Source: SPDF01 sp963699825 (lineage in GTDB: Bacteria; Gemmatimonadota; Gemmatimonadetes; Gemmatimonadales; GWC2-71-9). From it: a stretch of 64,000 nucleotides of DNA. Location of the stretch: positions 620,001-684,000 of the forward strand of contig CAVOVI010000004.1 of assembly GCA_963699825.1 (NCBI GenBank). Direction: 5' to 3'. This document shows positions 45,155-53,917 of this stretch, piece after piece (position 1 is the stretch's first letter; each line of letters starts with the position of its first letter). The position numbers were made by a program, and so were the translations under genes. The notes below the pieces were generated by a model. The model ran no database searches. It was not told where the DNA came from and was given only the letters and a program-made list of their open reading frames with translations.

Positions 45155-46761
45155 CGGCGTGGTCCTGCTTCCCACGTCGAAAGGTCGCTCAACCAGGAAT
45201 AGGGGTTGATGCTCACTCCTTCGATCCGGCGTGACACCCCCGCCACCTGGGTTGGCGCGAACAGGAAGAGCGCCGGGGCGTCGCCGTTGAGGGTGTCCAT
45301 GGCCGCACGATAGAGGGGACCCGCCGTGGCCGTGTCCGGCGCCGAAACCGCCCGGCGGAAGAGGGCGTCAAACGCCGCATTGTCATAGTGCCCAAAGTTC
45401 AGCTTGCCCCAGCCTGCCCGCGTCCACTGATCGGCCAGGCCCCTCGGGCTCGGCTCGTCGAGCCAGGCCCCGATATAGCTGTCGAACGCCCCCGTGGCCA
45501 GCCGCTGGTTGAAAACCGGAAAGTCCACTGCGGTGATGGTGGTTTCCACGCCGAGGAGCGTCCACGCCTGCTGCAGGGCCTGGGCAAGATCCCGACGGGT
45601 CGGGCTGGTGCCGGGGACAAGAATGTCAAAGGTGAGCATCTCTGATCCGCGCCAGCGCACGCCGTCGTCGCCGCGGATCCACCCGAGCGAGTCGAGCAGC
45701 CGTTCTGAGGCGGCGGGATCATGGGGCAAGACGCGAATGTCGGGGCTGTTGATCCAGAGCAGCTGCGACATCGGTCCCGGTGGCGCCACCGTGCCTTCGC
45801 CGAAGATGCCGGCGGCCATCAGCTGGCGATCGACACCCAAGGCCAGCGCGCGGCGGAGCGCCCGATCCCCCAGCAGCGGGTGTCGCCGGCCCTTCGCGTC
45901 CTGCAGACGGAAGCCGAGGAAGCCGTAGGCCGCCGACGGGTAGGTCATCAGGCGTATGGTCGAATCGCCGGCCACGCGGGCGACCCGGGACGGCGGCCCC
46001 AGATGCTCGACAAGATCGACTTCGCCGGCGAGGAGGAGGTTGGCCGCCGCGTCGGGATCGGGAACGAAGCGCCAGACCACGCGCTGGATGGCCGTCGCCG
46101 CACCGGGCACCGCTTCGAGCTGGAGCGATTGCGCGGGCACATAGGACGTCACACGGTAGCGCCCGCTGCCCACGACGTGCGCCAGCGCGGTATCGCTCTC
46201 CCATTGCTCCCGCGGTATCGCTTCCCAGACATGGGCTGGAAGAATCCGCACGTGCCAGGTCGCGTCGTACCACTGCTCGGGATAGGCACGCGCGAACCGA
46301 ACGAGCACGGTGGAGGAGTCCGCCTCCTCGATGGTCACCTGTCCGGCGAGCGCCTGGCCAGCCTCGGTATCGAGTGCGGGATCGACGTACACGCCGAACG
46401 AGAACGCCACGTCGTGCGCGGTGACCGGAACTCCGTCCTGCCACCGCGCGTCCGGCCGCAGGTGAAAGCGGAGGGTCAGACTGTCCACCCGCTCCCACCG
46501 GTCGGCGAGCGCGGGACGGTAGCCGGCGGGGTCGATCGGCGCCGCCAACGGCGCCAACTCGGCGAGCCGCTCGAACACCTGGTCGGTGACGTCCCGCCCG
46601 ACCGTCTCGTAGACCAGCGGCGGAAAGAGCGAGGAGGGTTCACCGGCGGCGGCGATGACGATGGTGCCGCATTCGTCACATGCGGTGGCGGACTCGCGGG
46701 CACAGGCGGCGACCAACGCGACTGCCAATGAAGAGAGCCATCGTGTGCGCCGGTGCCTCAC
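45151..46761 (-). CDS. ABC-type peptide-binding lipoprotein (SBP family 5)
   Basis: A 536-residue solute-binding protein of the oligopeptide/dipeptide uptake class. Lipoprotein leader WLSSLAVALVAACARES with LVAAC, then TIVIAAAGEPSSLFPPLVYE, LADRWERVDSLTLRFHLRPD and RWQDGVPVTAHDVAFSFGVY, the family signature region. LLGDRALRRALALGVDRQLM is typical of the second lobe. No permease or ATPase genes are adjacent, so it must use a distant transporter or act alone. The GTG start overlaps the PspC gene; its stop overlaps the exonuclease ATG. Confidence 0.9.
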   Translation of the reverse strand: MRHRRTRWLSSLAVALVAACARESATACDECGTIVIAAAGEPSSLFPPLVYETVGRDVTDQVFERLAELAPLAAPIDPAGYRPALADRWERVDSLTLRFHLRPDARWQDGVPVTAHDVAFSFGVYVDPALDTEAGQALAGQVTIEEADSSTVLVRFARAYPEQWYDATWHVRILPAHVWEAIPREQWESDTALAHVVGSGRYRVTSYVPAQSLQLEAVPGAATAIQRVVWRFVPDPDAAANLLLAGEVDLVEHLGPPSRVARVAGDSTIRLMTYPSAAYGFLGFRLQDAKGRRHPLLGDRALRRALALGVDRQLMAAGIFGEGTVAPPGPMSQLLWINSPDIRVLPHDPAASERLLDSLGWIRGDDGVRWRGSEMLTFDILVPGTSPTRRDLAQALQQAWTLLGVETTITAVDFPVFNQRLATGAFDSYIGAWLDEPSPRGLADQWTRAGWGKLNFGHYDNAAFDALFRRAVSAPDTATAGPLYRAAMDTLNGDAPALFLFAPTQVAGVSRRIEGVSINPYSWLSDLSTWEAGPRR

Positions 46762-46967
46762 GCGCTGCTGCCCTCCGCCGGAATCACCATCCAGAGGACG
46801 ATGTAGACCAGGATGCCCGGGAAGGCCGCGGATACGATGGACGCCACGACATACCCGACCCGGACAAGCGTCGGGTCGAGGTCGAAATACTCGGCGAGCC
46901 CACCGAGGACGCCGGCGATCATCCGGTTCGTGGTGGATCGATGAAGGGGGCGAGTGGAGCTGCTCAT
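46758..46967 (-). CDS. PspC-domain membrane protein
   Basis: A 69-residue protein: LHRSTTNRMIAGVLGGLAEY is the PspC signature, FDLDPTLVRVGYVVASIVSA continues it, and the C-terminal helix GILVYIVLWMVIPAEGSS completes the domain. PspC proteins act in envelope-stress responses. The ATG has AAGGA seven bases upstream; a possible -10 (TATATT, minus strand 46998-46993) would give a short leader. Stop overlaps the GTG of the binding protein (GTGA). Confidence 0.9.
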   Translation of the reverse strand: MSSSTRPLHRSTTNRMIAGVLGGLAEYFDLDPTLVRVGYVVASIVSAAFPGILVYIVLWMVIPAEGSSA

Positions 46968-47043
46968 CGGGGAGTCCTTGAAGAGATAAACCAATATAAG
47001 GACTGCCGGCCGTCAGGGAGTCAGGAATTCGCAGGCCACATCG

Positions 47044-47072
47044 TTGCAACGTATCGTTACAGCTAGTATCCT
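47044..47072 (+). promoter_or_regulatory. Possible sigma-70-type promoter upstream of the lipoprotein at 47226
   Basis: TTGCAA and TATCCT separated by 17 bases in the 258-base spacer between divergent genes. Matches are 4 of 6 at each element. The rest of the spacer is AT-rich for this genome (CATAATCATATG near 47113) with no other feature apart from AGGAGG before the ATG. Confidence 0.3.
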
Positions 47073-47225
47073 TCCGATGCGGAGCTGCCATGCCAGCCGC
47101 CCGACGCTCATGTCATAATCATATGTCCCACAATGGTTTAGAGCATTTTGATTCGATGGCACCGCGGTTGCCTCTGATGACAGCCGACCACTCACAGTTT
47201 CTCGGCACTCTCAGGAGGTTCAAAC

Positions 47226-47999
47226 ATGTCGCACTCCCTGCGCCTCGCCGGCGCCCTGGTACTCGCCACCGCCCTCACCGCCTGCGACTCGTCGTCCGGC
47301 CCCTCGCAGGGATCCGCAGTTTCGTTGGCCATCGCCACTCGTCCTGCTGCCCTGGCGCCCGCCGCCGGTGGTCCGCAGTTCAGCGGTGAGCCGGTGGAAT
47401 ACACCGACGGGACGAACACGCTCGTCATCAATAGCGTGGAGATGGTCGTCAAGGAGGTCGAGCTCAAGCGTGAGGATTTCGACAGCCAGTGCGACAATGC
47501 CACGTCGGACGACGACTGCGAAGAACTCGAATCGGGTCCCTACCTGCTCGACCTGCCGCTTTCGGGCGGGGCCACCTCGGTCGTGACGGTGGACGTCCTT
47601 CCCGGCACCTACGACGAGTTCGAGTTCAAGATCCACAAGCCGGAGGACGACGACTCGAACGCCGCTTTCCTCGCCGCCCATCCGAGCTTTGATGGCGTGA
47701 GCATCCGGGTGACCGGGACCTGGAATGGCGCCGCGTTCACCTACGAGACCGACGTCAGTGCCGAGCAGGAGCTGGACCTGGTGCCGCCCCTGGTGGTGAC
47801 CGACGCCGGCACCTCCGATTTCACGCTCTACATCGATATTGCGACCTGGTTCCGTGCCAGCGACAATTCACTCATCGATCCAACCTCGGCGAACAAGGGT
47901 GGCCAGAACGAGAGCGTGGTCAACAGCAACATCACGCAATCGTTCGACGCCTTCGAAGACGAAGATCACGATGGACACGACGACCACGGAGAGGATTGA
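47226..47999 (+). CDS. Acidic lipoprotein of unknown function (DUF4382-like)
   Basis: A 257-residue lipoprotein (leader LAGALVLATALTACDSSSG, lipobox LTAC). The mature protein is beta-rich and strongly acidic, with pairs such as VINSVEMVVKEVELKRED, GTYDEFEFKIHKPEDDD and VSIRVTGTWNGAAFTYETDV, a layout I associate with DUF4382-type carbohydrate-binding-like domains; this is tentative. Two Cys flank NATSDDD. The tail EDEDHDGHDDHGED could bind metal. AGGAGG lies seven bases before the ATG. The sigma-54 regulator gene follows after 17 bases. Confidence 0.7.
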   Translation: MSHSLRLAGALVLATALTACDSSSGPSQGSAVSLAIATRPAALAPAAGGPQFSGEPVEYTDGTNTLVINSVEMVVKEVELKREDFDSQCDNATSDDDCEELESGPYLLDLPLSGGATSVVTVDVLPGTYDEFEFKIHKPEDDDSNAAFLAAHPSFDGVSIRVTGTWNGAAFTYETDVSAEQELDLVPPLVVTDAGTSDFTLYIDIATWFRASDNSLIDPTSANKGGQNESVVNSNITQSFDAFEDEDHDGHDDHGED

Positions 48000-48016
48000 C
48001 CTGAGCACCACACAGC

Positions 48017-49354
48017 ATGGCTGAGCGCATCCCACTGGTGGAAGCTGTCGTCATCAGCGACAGCTTCCACGAGTCGCTCACCGACCTGGTGAGCGACGCG
48101 GGGGGTCGGCTGTCCACACGGACAGCCGAGGGCGGAGCCCCGGCTGACATCCCGGCGGCGGTGATCGTCATGGCGGGAGGACGCGAGGGGGAAGCGTTGG
48201 CGCAGCTGCCGACGCTGGGCGACGCACCCTGGTACTTCATCGGTTCGACCGTGGACCACCGCATCGCGGCCGCCGCCATCCGGGCAGGTGCCGCCGATTA
48301 CCTGGTCCTGCCGGAAGACATCGATGTCCTGCGCCGCTCCCTGGAGCGGGATATCCGGGCGGCGCGAGCGAAGGCAGACGCGGCGGCATTTGCCGCGGCG
48401 GAAGGGAGCGACGCGGGTTTCTCTGCCATCGTCGGTGAGAGCCCCGAGCTGAAGGCCGTGCTCGCGCAGGCGAAGCGGGTCGCCGGCCACCGGGACGTGA
48501 CGGTCCTCCTGGGCGGGGAGACCGGGACCGGCAAGGAACTGCTGGCGCGCGCCATCCACTACGCGAGCCCGAGGGCCGCCCAGCCCTTCGTGGAGGTGAA
48601 TTGCGCGGCGATTCCCGCCAACCTCCTCGAGAGCGAGCTCTTCGGGCACGAGCGCGGGTCGTTCACCGGAGCGGTCGCCGCCAAGCCCGGGCTGTTCGAG
48701 CAGGCCCACGGCGGCACGCTCTTTCTCGATGAGATCGGGCACATGCCGCTGGACCTGCAGGCCAAGCTGCTCCGGGCGCTGGAAAGTCGGGAGATCCGAC
48801 GCGTGGGCGGCACCAGCACAAAGAAGGTGGACATCAGGTTGCTTGCGGCCACCCACCTCGACCTGGCACGCGCCGTCGGCGACAAGCAGTTTCGCGAGGA
48901 CCTGTTTTACCGACTGAACGTCGTTCGGCTCGTGTTGCCCCCGCTCCGCGAGCGAGGCGACGACGTCGAACTCCTGGCGGCGAGGTTTGCCGCCGAGCTG
49001 GCGGGCCGATACGGGCTCCCTGTCCCGGTCCACAGCGTCGAGTTCAGCGAGGCGCTGCAGGCGCATGCCTGGCCGGGGAATGTGCGGGAACTCCGCAACG
49101 CTATGGAACGGGCGCTGGTGCTCTCGACACCCGGAGTACTCGATGTCGCCACGCTCGAGTTCGGGACGACGTCCCCCTCCGCGCCAGAGGAGACGAACGG
49201 ACGCCTCCCCTTTCCGGCGGACCTGGCCACGATCACCAGGGCGGCGGTGCAGGCGACGCTGGATCTTTGCGACGGCAACAAGAGCGCGGCCGCGCGCCGG
49301 CTCGGCATCTCGCGTCCGCGTTTGCAGCGGGTGCTCGACCAGGAAGACCATTGA
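48017..49354 (+). CDS. Sigma-54-dependent activator with degenerate receiver domain
   Basis: A 445-residue enhancer-binding protein. Residues 1-115 look like a response-regulator receiver, but where the phosphorylatable Asp should end strand 3 the sequence is AAVIVMAGG, so activation by phosphorylation is unlikely. The AAA+ domain has Walker A GETGTGKE (167-174), GSFTGA (214-219; the sigma-54 contact loop, usually GAFTGA), and Walker B FLDEIG (236-241). The Fis-type DNA-binding helix is NKSAAARRLGISRPRLQRVL. It probably drives a sigma-54 promoter; neighbouring lipoprotein genes are obvious candidate targets. Confidence 0.92.
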   Translation: MAERIPLVEAVVISDSFHESLTDLVSDAGGRLSTRTAEGGAPADIPAAVIVMAGGREGEALAQLPTLGDAPWYFIGSTVDHRIAAAAIRAGAADYLVLPEDIDVLRRSLERDIRAARAKADAAAFAAAEGSDAGFSAIVGESPELKAVLAQAKRVAGHRDVTVLLGGETGTGKELLARAIHYASPRAAQPFVEVNCAAIPANLLESELFGHERGSFTGAVAAKPGLFEQAHGGTLFLDEIGHMPLDLQAKLLRALESREIRRVGGTSTKKVDIRLLAATHLDLARAVGDKQFREDLFYRLNVVRLVLPPLRERGDDVELLAARFAAELAGRYGLPVPVHSVEFSEALQAHAWPGNVRELRNAMERALVLSTPGVLDVATLEFGTTSPSAPEETNGRLPFPADLATITRAAVQATLDLCDGNKSAAARRLGISRPRLQRVLDQEDH

Positions 49355-49383
49355 TGCGATTCGACTTCGTGAAAGGACGTCCC

Positions 49384-49998
49384 ATGCGACCCGCCCGATT
49401 CCTTGTCATCCTCCTGGCCACCGCGCTGGCGGCGTGCAGCGATTCCGGCGGGCCGGACACCAGCGGCGTGAAACCGCCGGGCGAGCTGACCATCATCCGC
49501 CTCCCGGCCGGCAGTGCGCCGATCTGGAACCCGGTGGACTCGTTCTACGCCAAGAAGGGCGAGGACCGGGAGCTCCGGATCTACTTCACCAACTCTGATG
49601 GCACGGGTCCTGGCGAGGAGTACATGCGCTTGCGGGTGGATGCCCCCACCCTGCGCGCCCGCCCCGACGGCACCCTCTTCCAGGTCGGAGACTCCATCCT
49701 CATCACGGTCCGCGTCGAGGACCCGGCCCTGGTCCAGTTCGAGTTCCAGCCCGCCGGCCTCACCTTCAATTCAAGCGTGCCCGCACAACTGAAGATTGAA
49801 TACGGGGAGACGGGCGGCGACCTGGACGACGACGGGGACGTCGACGCCGAAGACGACAGCATCGAGCAGATCATGGCCCTCTGGCGGCAGGAACAACCAG
49901 GGCAGTCGTACCTGAAGCTTGGCAGTGTGAAGATCGAAGAGCTCGATGAGATCGAGGCGGACATCCTCGGCTTCACCCGGTACGCGATCGCCTACTGA
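49384..49998 (+). CDS. Lipoprotein of unknown function
   Basis: A 204-residue lipoprotein (RPARFLVILLATALAACSDS, lipobox LAAC). The mature part starts with a beta-rich segment (LTIIRLPAGSAPIWNPVDSF, LRIYFTNSDGTGPGEEYMRL) and ends with GGDLDDDGDVDAEDDSIE, a DxDxDG-like Ca-binding dockerin-style loop, before an amphipathic helix. ATG with AAGGA upstream; an in-frame ATG at 49354 would give a longer, poorer leader. It follows the sigma-54 activator directly and is probably in the same unit. Confidence 0.72.
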   Translation: MRPARFLVILLATALAACSDSGGPDTSGVKPPGELTIIRLPAGSAPIWNPVDSFYAKKGEDRELRIYFTNSDGTGPGEEYMRLRVDAPTLRARPDGTLFQVGDSILITVRVEDPALVQFEFQPAGLTFNSSVPAQLKIEYGETGGDLDDDGDVDAEDDSIEQIMALWRQEQPGQSYLKLGSVKIEELDEIEADILGFTRYAIAY

Positions 49999-50005
49999 TC
50001 ACGCG

Positions 50006-50899
50006 ATGACCACGCCTCCCGCCGCCGATCCCGGCACCGTGCTCCGCGACGCAACCGCCGCGATGCGACAGGGCAACCTGCCGGGCGCCGCCGCGCTCGC
50101 GGCCGCCGCGGAAGCGCGCTTCCGCGCGCGCGGGGATGCGGACGGACGGATGCGGGCGGAAAATCTTCTCGGCGCGGTCGCCTGGGAAACCGGGCAGGTC
50201 GGGGAAGCGGAGCGCAACTTCGGCACCGCCCTGGAACTGGCGCATACCCTCAACGACAGCCTGATGACGGCCCGCGCGTCGAACAACCTCGCGTCCGTCG
50301 CGCACCTGACGGGCCGCCCCGACCTGGCGCTCAGCCTGTACCGGACCGCCCTGCTGTCCTATCAGCGTCTCGGGGACCGGCGCGGGCTGGCGGAGACATC
50401 CCACAATCTCGGCATCGCATTCCGTCAGCTGGGCGACTGGACCGACGCAGAACGGGCCGCGGAGGAGGCGGTCCGGCACGCCGAGCAACTGGGCGATGCC
50501 TCGCTCCGCGGACTGGCGCTGGTGGGGTTGGCGGAGCTGCACCTTGAGCTGAGGGCATGGCCGCTGGCCGAGCGTGAGATCGAGCGTGCCGCCGTCCTCG
50601 CCACCGAAGGAGACGACCCGGTGGGAGTCGTCGAGACCCGTCGGTTGCGCGCGCTGCTGCATTGGGGTCTGGGAGATGCGGTCGCCGCACTCCGCGAGGC
50701 GCAGGCCGCCCGAGTCGAGGCGCGAGCGCTCGGGACTGCCCTGCTCGAGGCGGAATGCACCATGGTGGCGGCGCGGGCGGCGCGAGGCATCGGAGACGAC
50801 GATCAGGCCGAGTCGCTGCGAGCCGAGGCAGAGGCCGGCTTGACGCGGCTGGGCGCCGCCGGACTGCTCGACCGGTTCAGAAACGAGTGGGGCGCCTGA
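50006..50899 (+). CDS. Tetratricopeptide-repeat protein
   Basis: A 297-residue all-helical protein built from repeated 40-residue TPR-like units: RAENLLGAVAWETGQVGEAE, ASNNLASVAHLTGRPDLALS, TSHNLGIAFRQLGDWTDAER and LVGLAELHLELRAWPLAERE. No signal peptide, so cytosolic. It starts 7 bases after the preceding stop. Such proteins are protein-protein interaction platforms; the partner is not indicated. The gene is convergent with the EF-G-like gene. Confidence 0.85.
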   Translation: MTTPPAADPGTVLRDATAAMRQGNLPGAAALAAAAEARFRARGDADGRMRAENLLGAVAWETGQVGEAERNFGTALELAHTLNDSLMTARASNNLASVAHLTGRPDLALSLYRTALLSYQRLGDRRGLAETSHNLGIAFRQLGDWTDAERAAEEAVRHAEQLGDASLRGLALVGLAELHLELRAWPLAEREIERAAVLATEGDDPVGVVETRRLRALLHWGLGDAVAALREAQAARVEARALGTALLEAECTMVAARAARGIGDDDQAESLRAEAEAGLTRLGAAGLLDRFRNEWGA

Positions 50900-50909
50900 T
50901 CGGCGCCCC
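50889..50909. terminator. Possible bidirectional terminator hairpin
   Basis: A perfect 8-bp palindromic stem GGGGCGCC/GGCGCCCC with a five-base loop that includes the TPR gene stop. It lies between two convergent genes. No T-run follows on either side, so function is uncertain. Confidence 0.4.
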
Positions 50910-50924
50910 TGTTCGTTCCGCGGG

Positions 50925-52964
50925 TCAGTGCCCCTGCTCCTCCTTGTGTTCCTCCGCCACGCGGGCGGCGACATCGGGGGGTGCCTCCACATAGCCGTGG
51001 AAGGTGTGCCGGAAGGTCCCCCGGCCGTGTGTGATCGAGTACAGCGTCGTCGTGTACCGGTATAGCTCCGACTCCGGCACCACGGCCTGCACTTTGGTCA
51101 GCCGACCATCGACCGCCGTCCCGAGGATCTGTCCGCGACGCGCGCTCAGGTCGCCCATCACGTCGCCGAGCACATCTTCCGGCGTCCACACCTCCAGGTC
51201 GGCCAGCGGCTCGAGGAGCACCGGCCGGGCATTCGGCGCCACGTTTCGGAACGCCAGGATGCCCGCCATCTTGAATGACATTTCATTCGAGTCCACGTCG
51301 TGATACGAACCGTCGAAGCACTCGACCTTGAAGTCCACGACAGGATACCCGGCCACGACGCCCCGTTCCGCCGATTCCTGGATGCCGCGATCGACGGCGG
51401 GAATGTACTTGTTGGGGATCACGCCGCCGACGATCTTGTCCACGAACTCGTAGCCTGACCCTCGCGGCAACGGCGCGATGCGGATCTTGCAGTCGCCGTA
51501 CTGTCCGCGGCCACCGCTCTGCTTCTTGTGCTTCCCCTGCCCCTCCGCCTTCCCCTTGAACGTCTCGCGATACGCGATGCGTGGCCGCGTCAGGTCGGCG
51601 TGCACGCCGTACTTCTGCGTGAGGCGGCCGAGGAGGATCTCGAAATGCCGTTCCCCCATGCCGTGAATCAGCGTCTGCCGAAGTTCGGAGTTGTACTCGA
51701 AGTGAAAGGTCGGGTCCTCCTCGTGCAGCTTGTGCAGGCCTGCCGCGAGCTTGTCTTCCTCCCCGCGCTGCTTGACCACGACGGCCGCGGACGCCACCGC
51801 CTCGGGAAAGGGAATCGGTGAGAGGTGGATCGGTGCATCCCGGAGACAGAAGGTGTCGCCGGTGTGGGTATCACGGAGCTTGGCGACCGAACCAATATCC
51901 CCGGCGTGCAGTCCACTGACCTCCGTCCGCTCCCGGCCCTGCTGCACCGATAGGTGGTTCAGCTTCTCGGCCACCTCGTGCTCGGCATTCCAGACTTCCG
52001 CGCCGGACTTCAGCTTCCCGGTATAGAGACGGAACAGCGTCACGTCGCCCACGTGCGGCTCGGAGGTCGTCTTGAAGACCCGGCCGAGCAGCGGGGCGTC
52101 CAGCGGCGGCGGCACTTCGGCAGGCGAGGGGAGCAAATCGACGATCTCGGTCAGCAGGGCGCGCATGCCGTAGGTGAGCTGGGCGCTGCCGACGAAGAGC
52201 GGCACGATCGCGCCCTCGGCGACCGCCTTCTTGAGCGCCGCTGTCACCTCTTCCCGCGGGATCTCCTCGCCGCCCAGGTACCGCTCGATCAGCGAGTCGT
52301 CGGTGGAGGCCACCGTCTCGATCATCATTTCACTGTATTTGTCGACCTTGGTCCGATACTCCGCCGGGACATCGACTTCGTCGTACTCTCCTGACTTGGT
52401 GCCCGATGTGTAGAGATGCGCCTTCCCGGAAAAGAGGTTGACGATTCCGCCAAACTCGGAGCCGCCACCGATGGGGATCTCGACCGGAAGGACCTTGGGG
52501 GTCAGGTGCGCCTTGATATCGTCGAAGACCCGTTCGAAGTCCGCGTTGTCCTTGTCCATCTCCCCCACGAAAATGAGCCGTGGCAGGTGCAGCTGATCGC
52601 ACACCTCCCAGACCTTTTCGGTGCCCACCTCGACGCCGCTGACGCCGCTCAGCACCACGACCGCAGCATCGGCGGCGTGCAGCGCCGTGACTGCCTCGCC
52701 GAAAAAGTCGAGGTAGCCGGGGGTATCGAGCATGTTGATCTTGGTGTCCATCCACTCGGCGTAGGCCAAACCCAAGCTGATCGAGTGCTGGCGGGAGATT
52801 TCGTCGGGGGTATAGTCGGTGAGGGTCGTGCCGTCCTTGATGTTTCCGTGGCGCCGGCTGGCACCGGAGACAAAGGCGAGAGCGTCAACTAGGGTGGTCT
52901 TGCCGCTCCCGCCGTGGCCGACAAACGCCACGTTGCGGATCGCGTCCGAACCATAGACACGCAT
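50925..52964 (-). CDS. Elongation factor G-like GTPase (EF-G2 type)
   Basis: A 679-residue translational GTPase. GHGGSGKT (16-23) replaces the GHIDAGKT of canonical EF-G, LDTPGY is the G3 motif, and the G4 motif NKMD is changed to GEMD (134-137), so guanine specificity is atypical. Domains II-V are all present, with HLSVQQGRERTEV, LHKLHEEDPTFHFEYNSELR and the domain IV segment GKHKKQSGGRGQYGDCKI. EF-G2 paralogues act in recycling or an unknown translation step. ATG 52964 has a strong AGGAGGT; the in-frame GTG further out is unlikely. Confidence 0.93.
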   Translation of the reverse strand: MRVYGSDAIRNVAFVGHGGSGKTTLVDALAFVSGASRRHGNIKDGTTLTDYTPDEISRQHSISLGLAYAEWMDTKINMLDTPGYLDFFGEAVTALHAADAAVVVLSGVSGVEVGTEKVWEVCDQLHLPRLIFVGEMDKDNADFERVFDDIKAHLTPKVLPVEIPIGGGSEFGGIVNLFSGKAHLYTSGTKSGEYDEVDVPAEYRTKVDKYSEMMIETVASTDDSLIERYLGGEEIPREEVTAALKKAVAEGAIVPLFVGSAQLTYGMRALLTEIVDLLPSPAEVPPPLDAPLLGRVFKTTSEPHVGDVTLFRLYTGKLKSGAEVWNAEHEVAEKLNHLSVQQGRERTEVSGLHAGDIGSVAKLRDTHTGDTFCLRDAPIHLSPIPFPEAVASAAVVVKQRGEEDKLAAGLHKLHEEDPTFHFEYNSELRQTLIHGMGERHFEILLGRLTQKYGVHADLTRPRIAYRETFKGKAEGQGKHKKQSGGRGQYGDCKIRIAPLPRGSGYEFVDKIVGGVIPNKYIPAVDRGIQESAERGVVAGYPVVDFKVECFDGSYHDVDSNEMSFKMAGILAFRNVAPNARPVLLEPLADLEVWTPEDVLGDVMGDLSARRGQILGTAVDGRLTKVQAVVPESELYRYTTTLYSITHGRGTFRHTFHGYVEAPPDVAARVAEEHKEEQGH

Positions 52965-53050
52965 GGTCTGCACCTCCTCATTGATCGGGTCAAGGGAGTT
53001 TGCAGGCCAATCCAGCCGTTGTCAAACGCCGGGTGAAAGACTTGATGAAT

Positions 53051-53584
53051 TCATCGTGAAGCGTCTGCCCGGGCGTCCTTCGGCATGCCCTGCGCCTCCA
53101 TAATGGCCGAGCCGATGATCTGGCCGATCGGGAGCACCAGGAGCCACGCCGCATTGTCCGTGCTGGTGGCGAGAGCGATGCCGATACCGCCGATGGCAGC
53201 CGAAACCAGGAGGTCGCTCAAGTAGTTTCCACGGCCCCGGTTTCCGAGATGCACGCCCGCGGGGGTCGTCACGGTCGCGGCGATCAGGCCGCCGAAGACG
53301 GCGGCCTCCGGTTGGTCGTAATCATCGCCGTCAGCATAGGCTGCCGCGGCGATTGCCCCACCAACCAGGTAGCCGGCAAACATTCCGGCGATACCACCCA
53401 GCGCCATTCCGCTGCCATTGGCCGCCTGGCGGACGCTGTCGGGAATCGTGATCGTGCCCGTCGGCGTTGAGGCTGAGGGCCGCCACGTCACGAAGTGCGC
53501 CGGCGCAGGCATCTGGGCCTCAAGCGCTGGGGCTGTTCCAAGGAGGAAGAGCGCGGGAACGAAGATCGCAGCGGGGACGCGCAC
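53051..53584 (-). CDS. Exported glycine-zipper membrane-associated protein
   Basis: A 177-residue protein with a signal peptide (VRVPAAIFVPALFLLGTAPA, cleavage near LEAQ). Two Gly/Ala-rich hydrophobic hairpins (SGMALGGIAGMFAGYLVGGA and LVSAAIGGIGIALATSTD) are typical of glycine-zipper envelope proteins. GTG 53584 with GGGAGA seven bases upstream makes the best start; an in-frame ATG 14 codons earlier would spoil the leader. No further function can be assigned. Confidence 0.65.
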   Translation of the reverse strand: MRVPAAIFVPALFLLGTAPALEAQMPAPAHFVTWRPSASTPTGTITIPDSVRQAANGSGMALGGIAGMFAGYLVGGAIAAAAYADGDDYDQPEAAVFGGLIAATVTTPAGVHLGNRGRGNYLSDLLVSAAIGGIGIALATSTDNAAWLLVLPIGQIIGSAIMEAQGMPKDARADASR

Positions 53585-53655
53585 AGGGGTCTCCCGAGGG
53601 TTGGAGGCCGACGGGGGCGTCGGCATCCTGCCCGGTAATCTATTATCCTGCCGCC

Positions 53656-53859
53656 ATGCCTGCCGTCACCATCACCCGCTGCGTCTGCCAGCGCATGCCC
53701 TTCGCCACTCTCCTCCCCATCGCCCGCGCACAGGGGTGGACGCTCGACGACATCATGCGTGAAACGGGGTGCGGCGACCAGTGTGGGCTCTGCCGCCCCT
53801 ACCTCAGGGAAATGCTCGCGTCCGACACCGTGGTATTCAATGAGGTCTTGTGGGAGTAG
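53656..53859 (+). CDS. BFD-like (2Fe-2S)-binding protein
   Basis: A 67-residue protein with Cys in CVC near the start and GCGDQCGLCRPYL later, the spacing of bacterioferritin-associated-ferredoxin-type [2Fe-2S] domains, which have a helix-turn-helix-like fold. In other bacteria BFD releases iron from bacterioferritin; no bacterioferritin gene is in this window. It may instead serve as a small electron carrier. ATG start without a strong ribosome site. Tandem 8-bp repeats follow the stop. Confidence 0.75.
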   Translation: MPAVTITRCVCQRMPFATLLPIARAQGWTLDDIMRETGCGDQCGLCRPYLREMLASDTVVFNEVLWE

Positions 53860-53868
53860 CAGGACCCA

Positions 53869-53892
53869 CCTCCCCGCATCCCCGCTTCCCCA
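53869..53892 (+). repeat. 8-bp tandem repeat (degenerate, C-rich) after the BFD-like gene
   Basis: CCTCCCCG, CATCCCCG and CTTCCCCA follow nine bases after the stop of the BFD-like gene; they resemble the units at 11317-11340. Confidence 0.6.
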
Positions 53893-53917
53893 CCTCCGAC
53901 GAATCCGCTAGGCTTCC

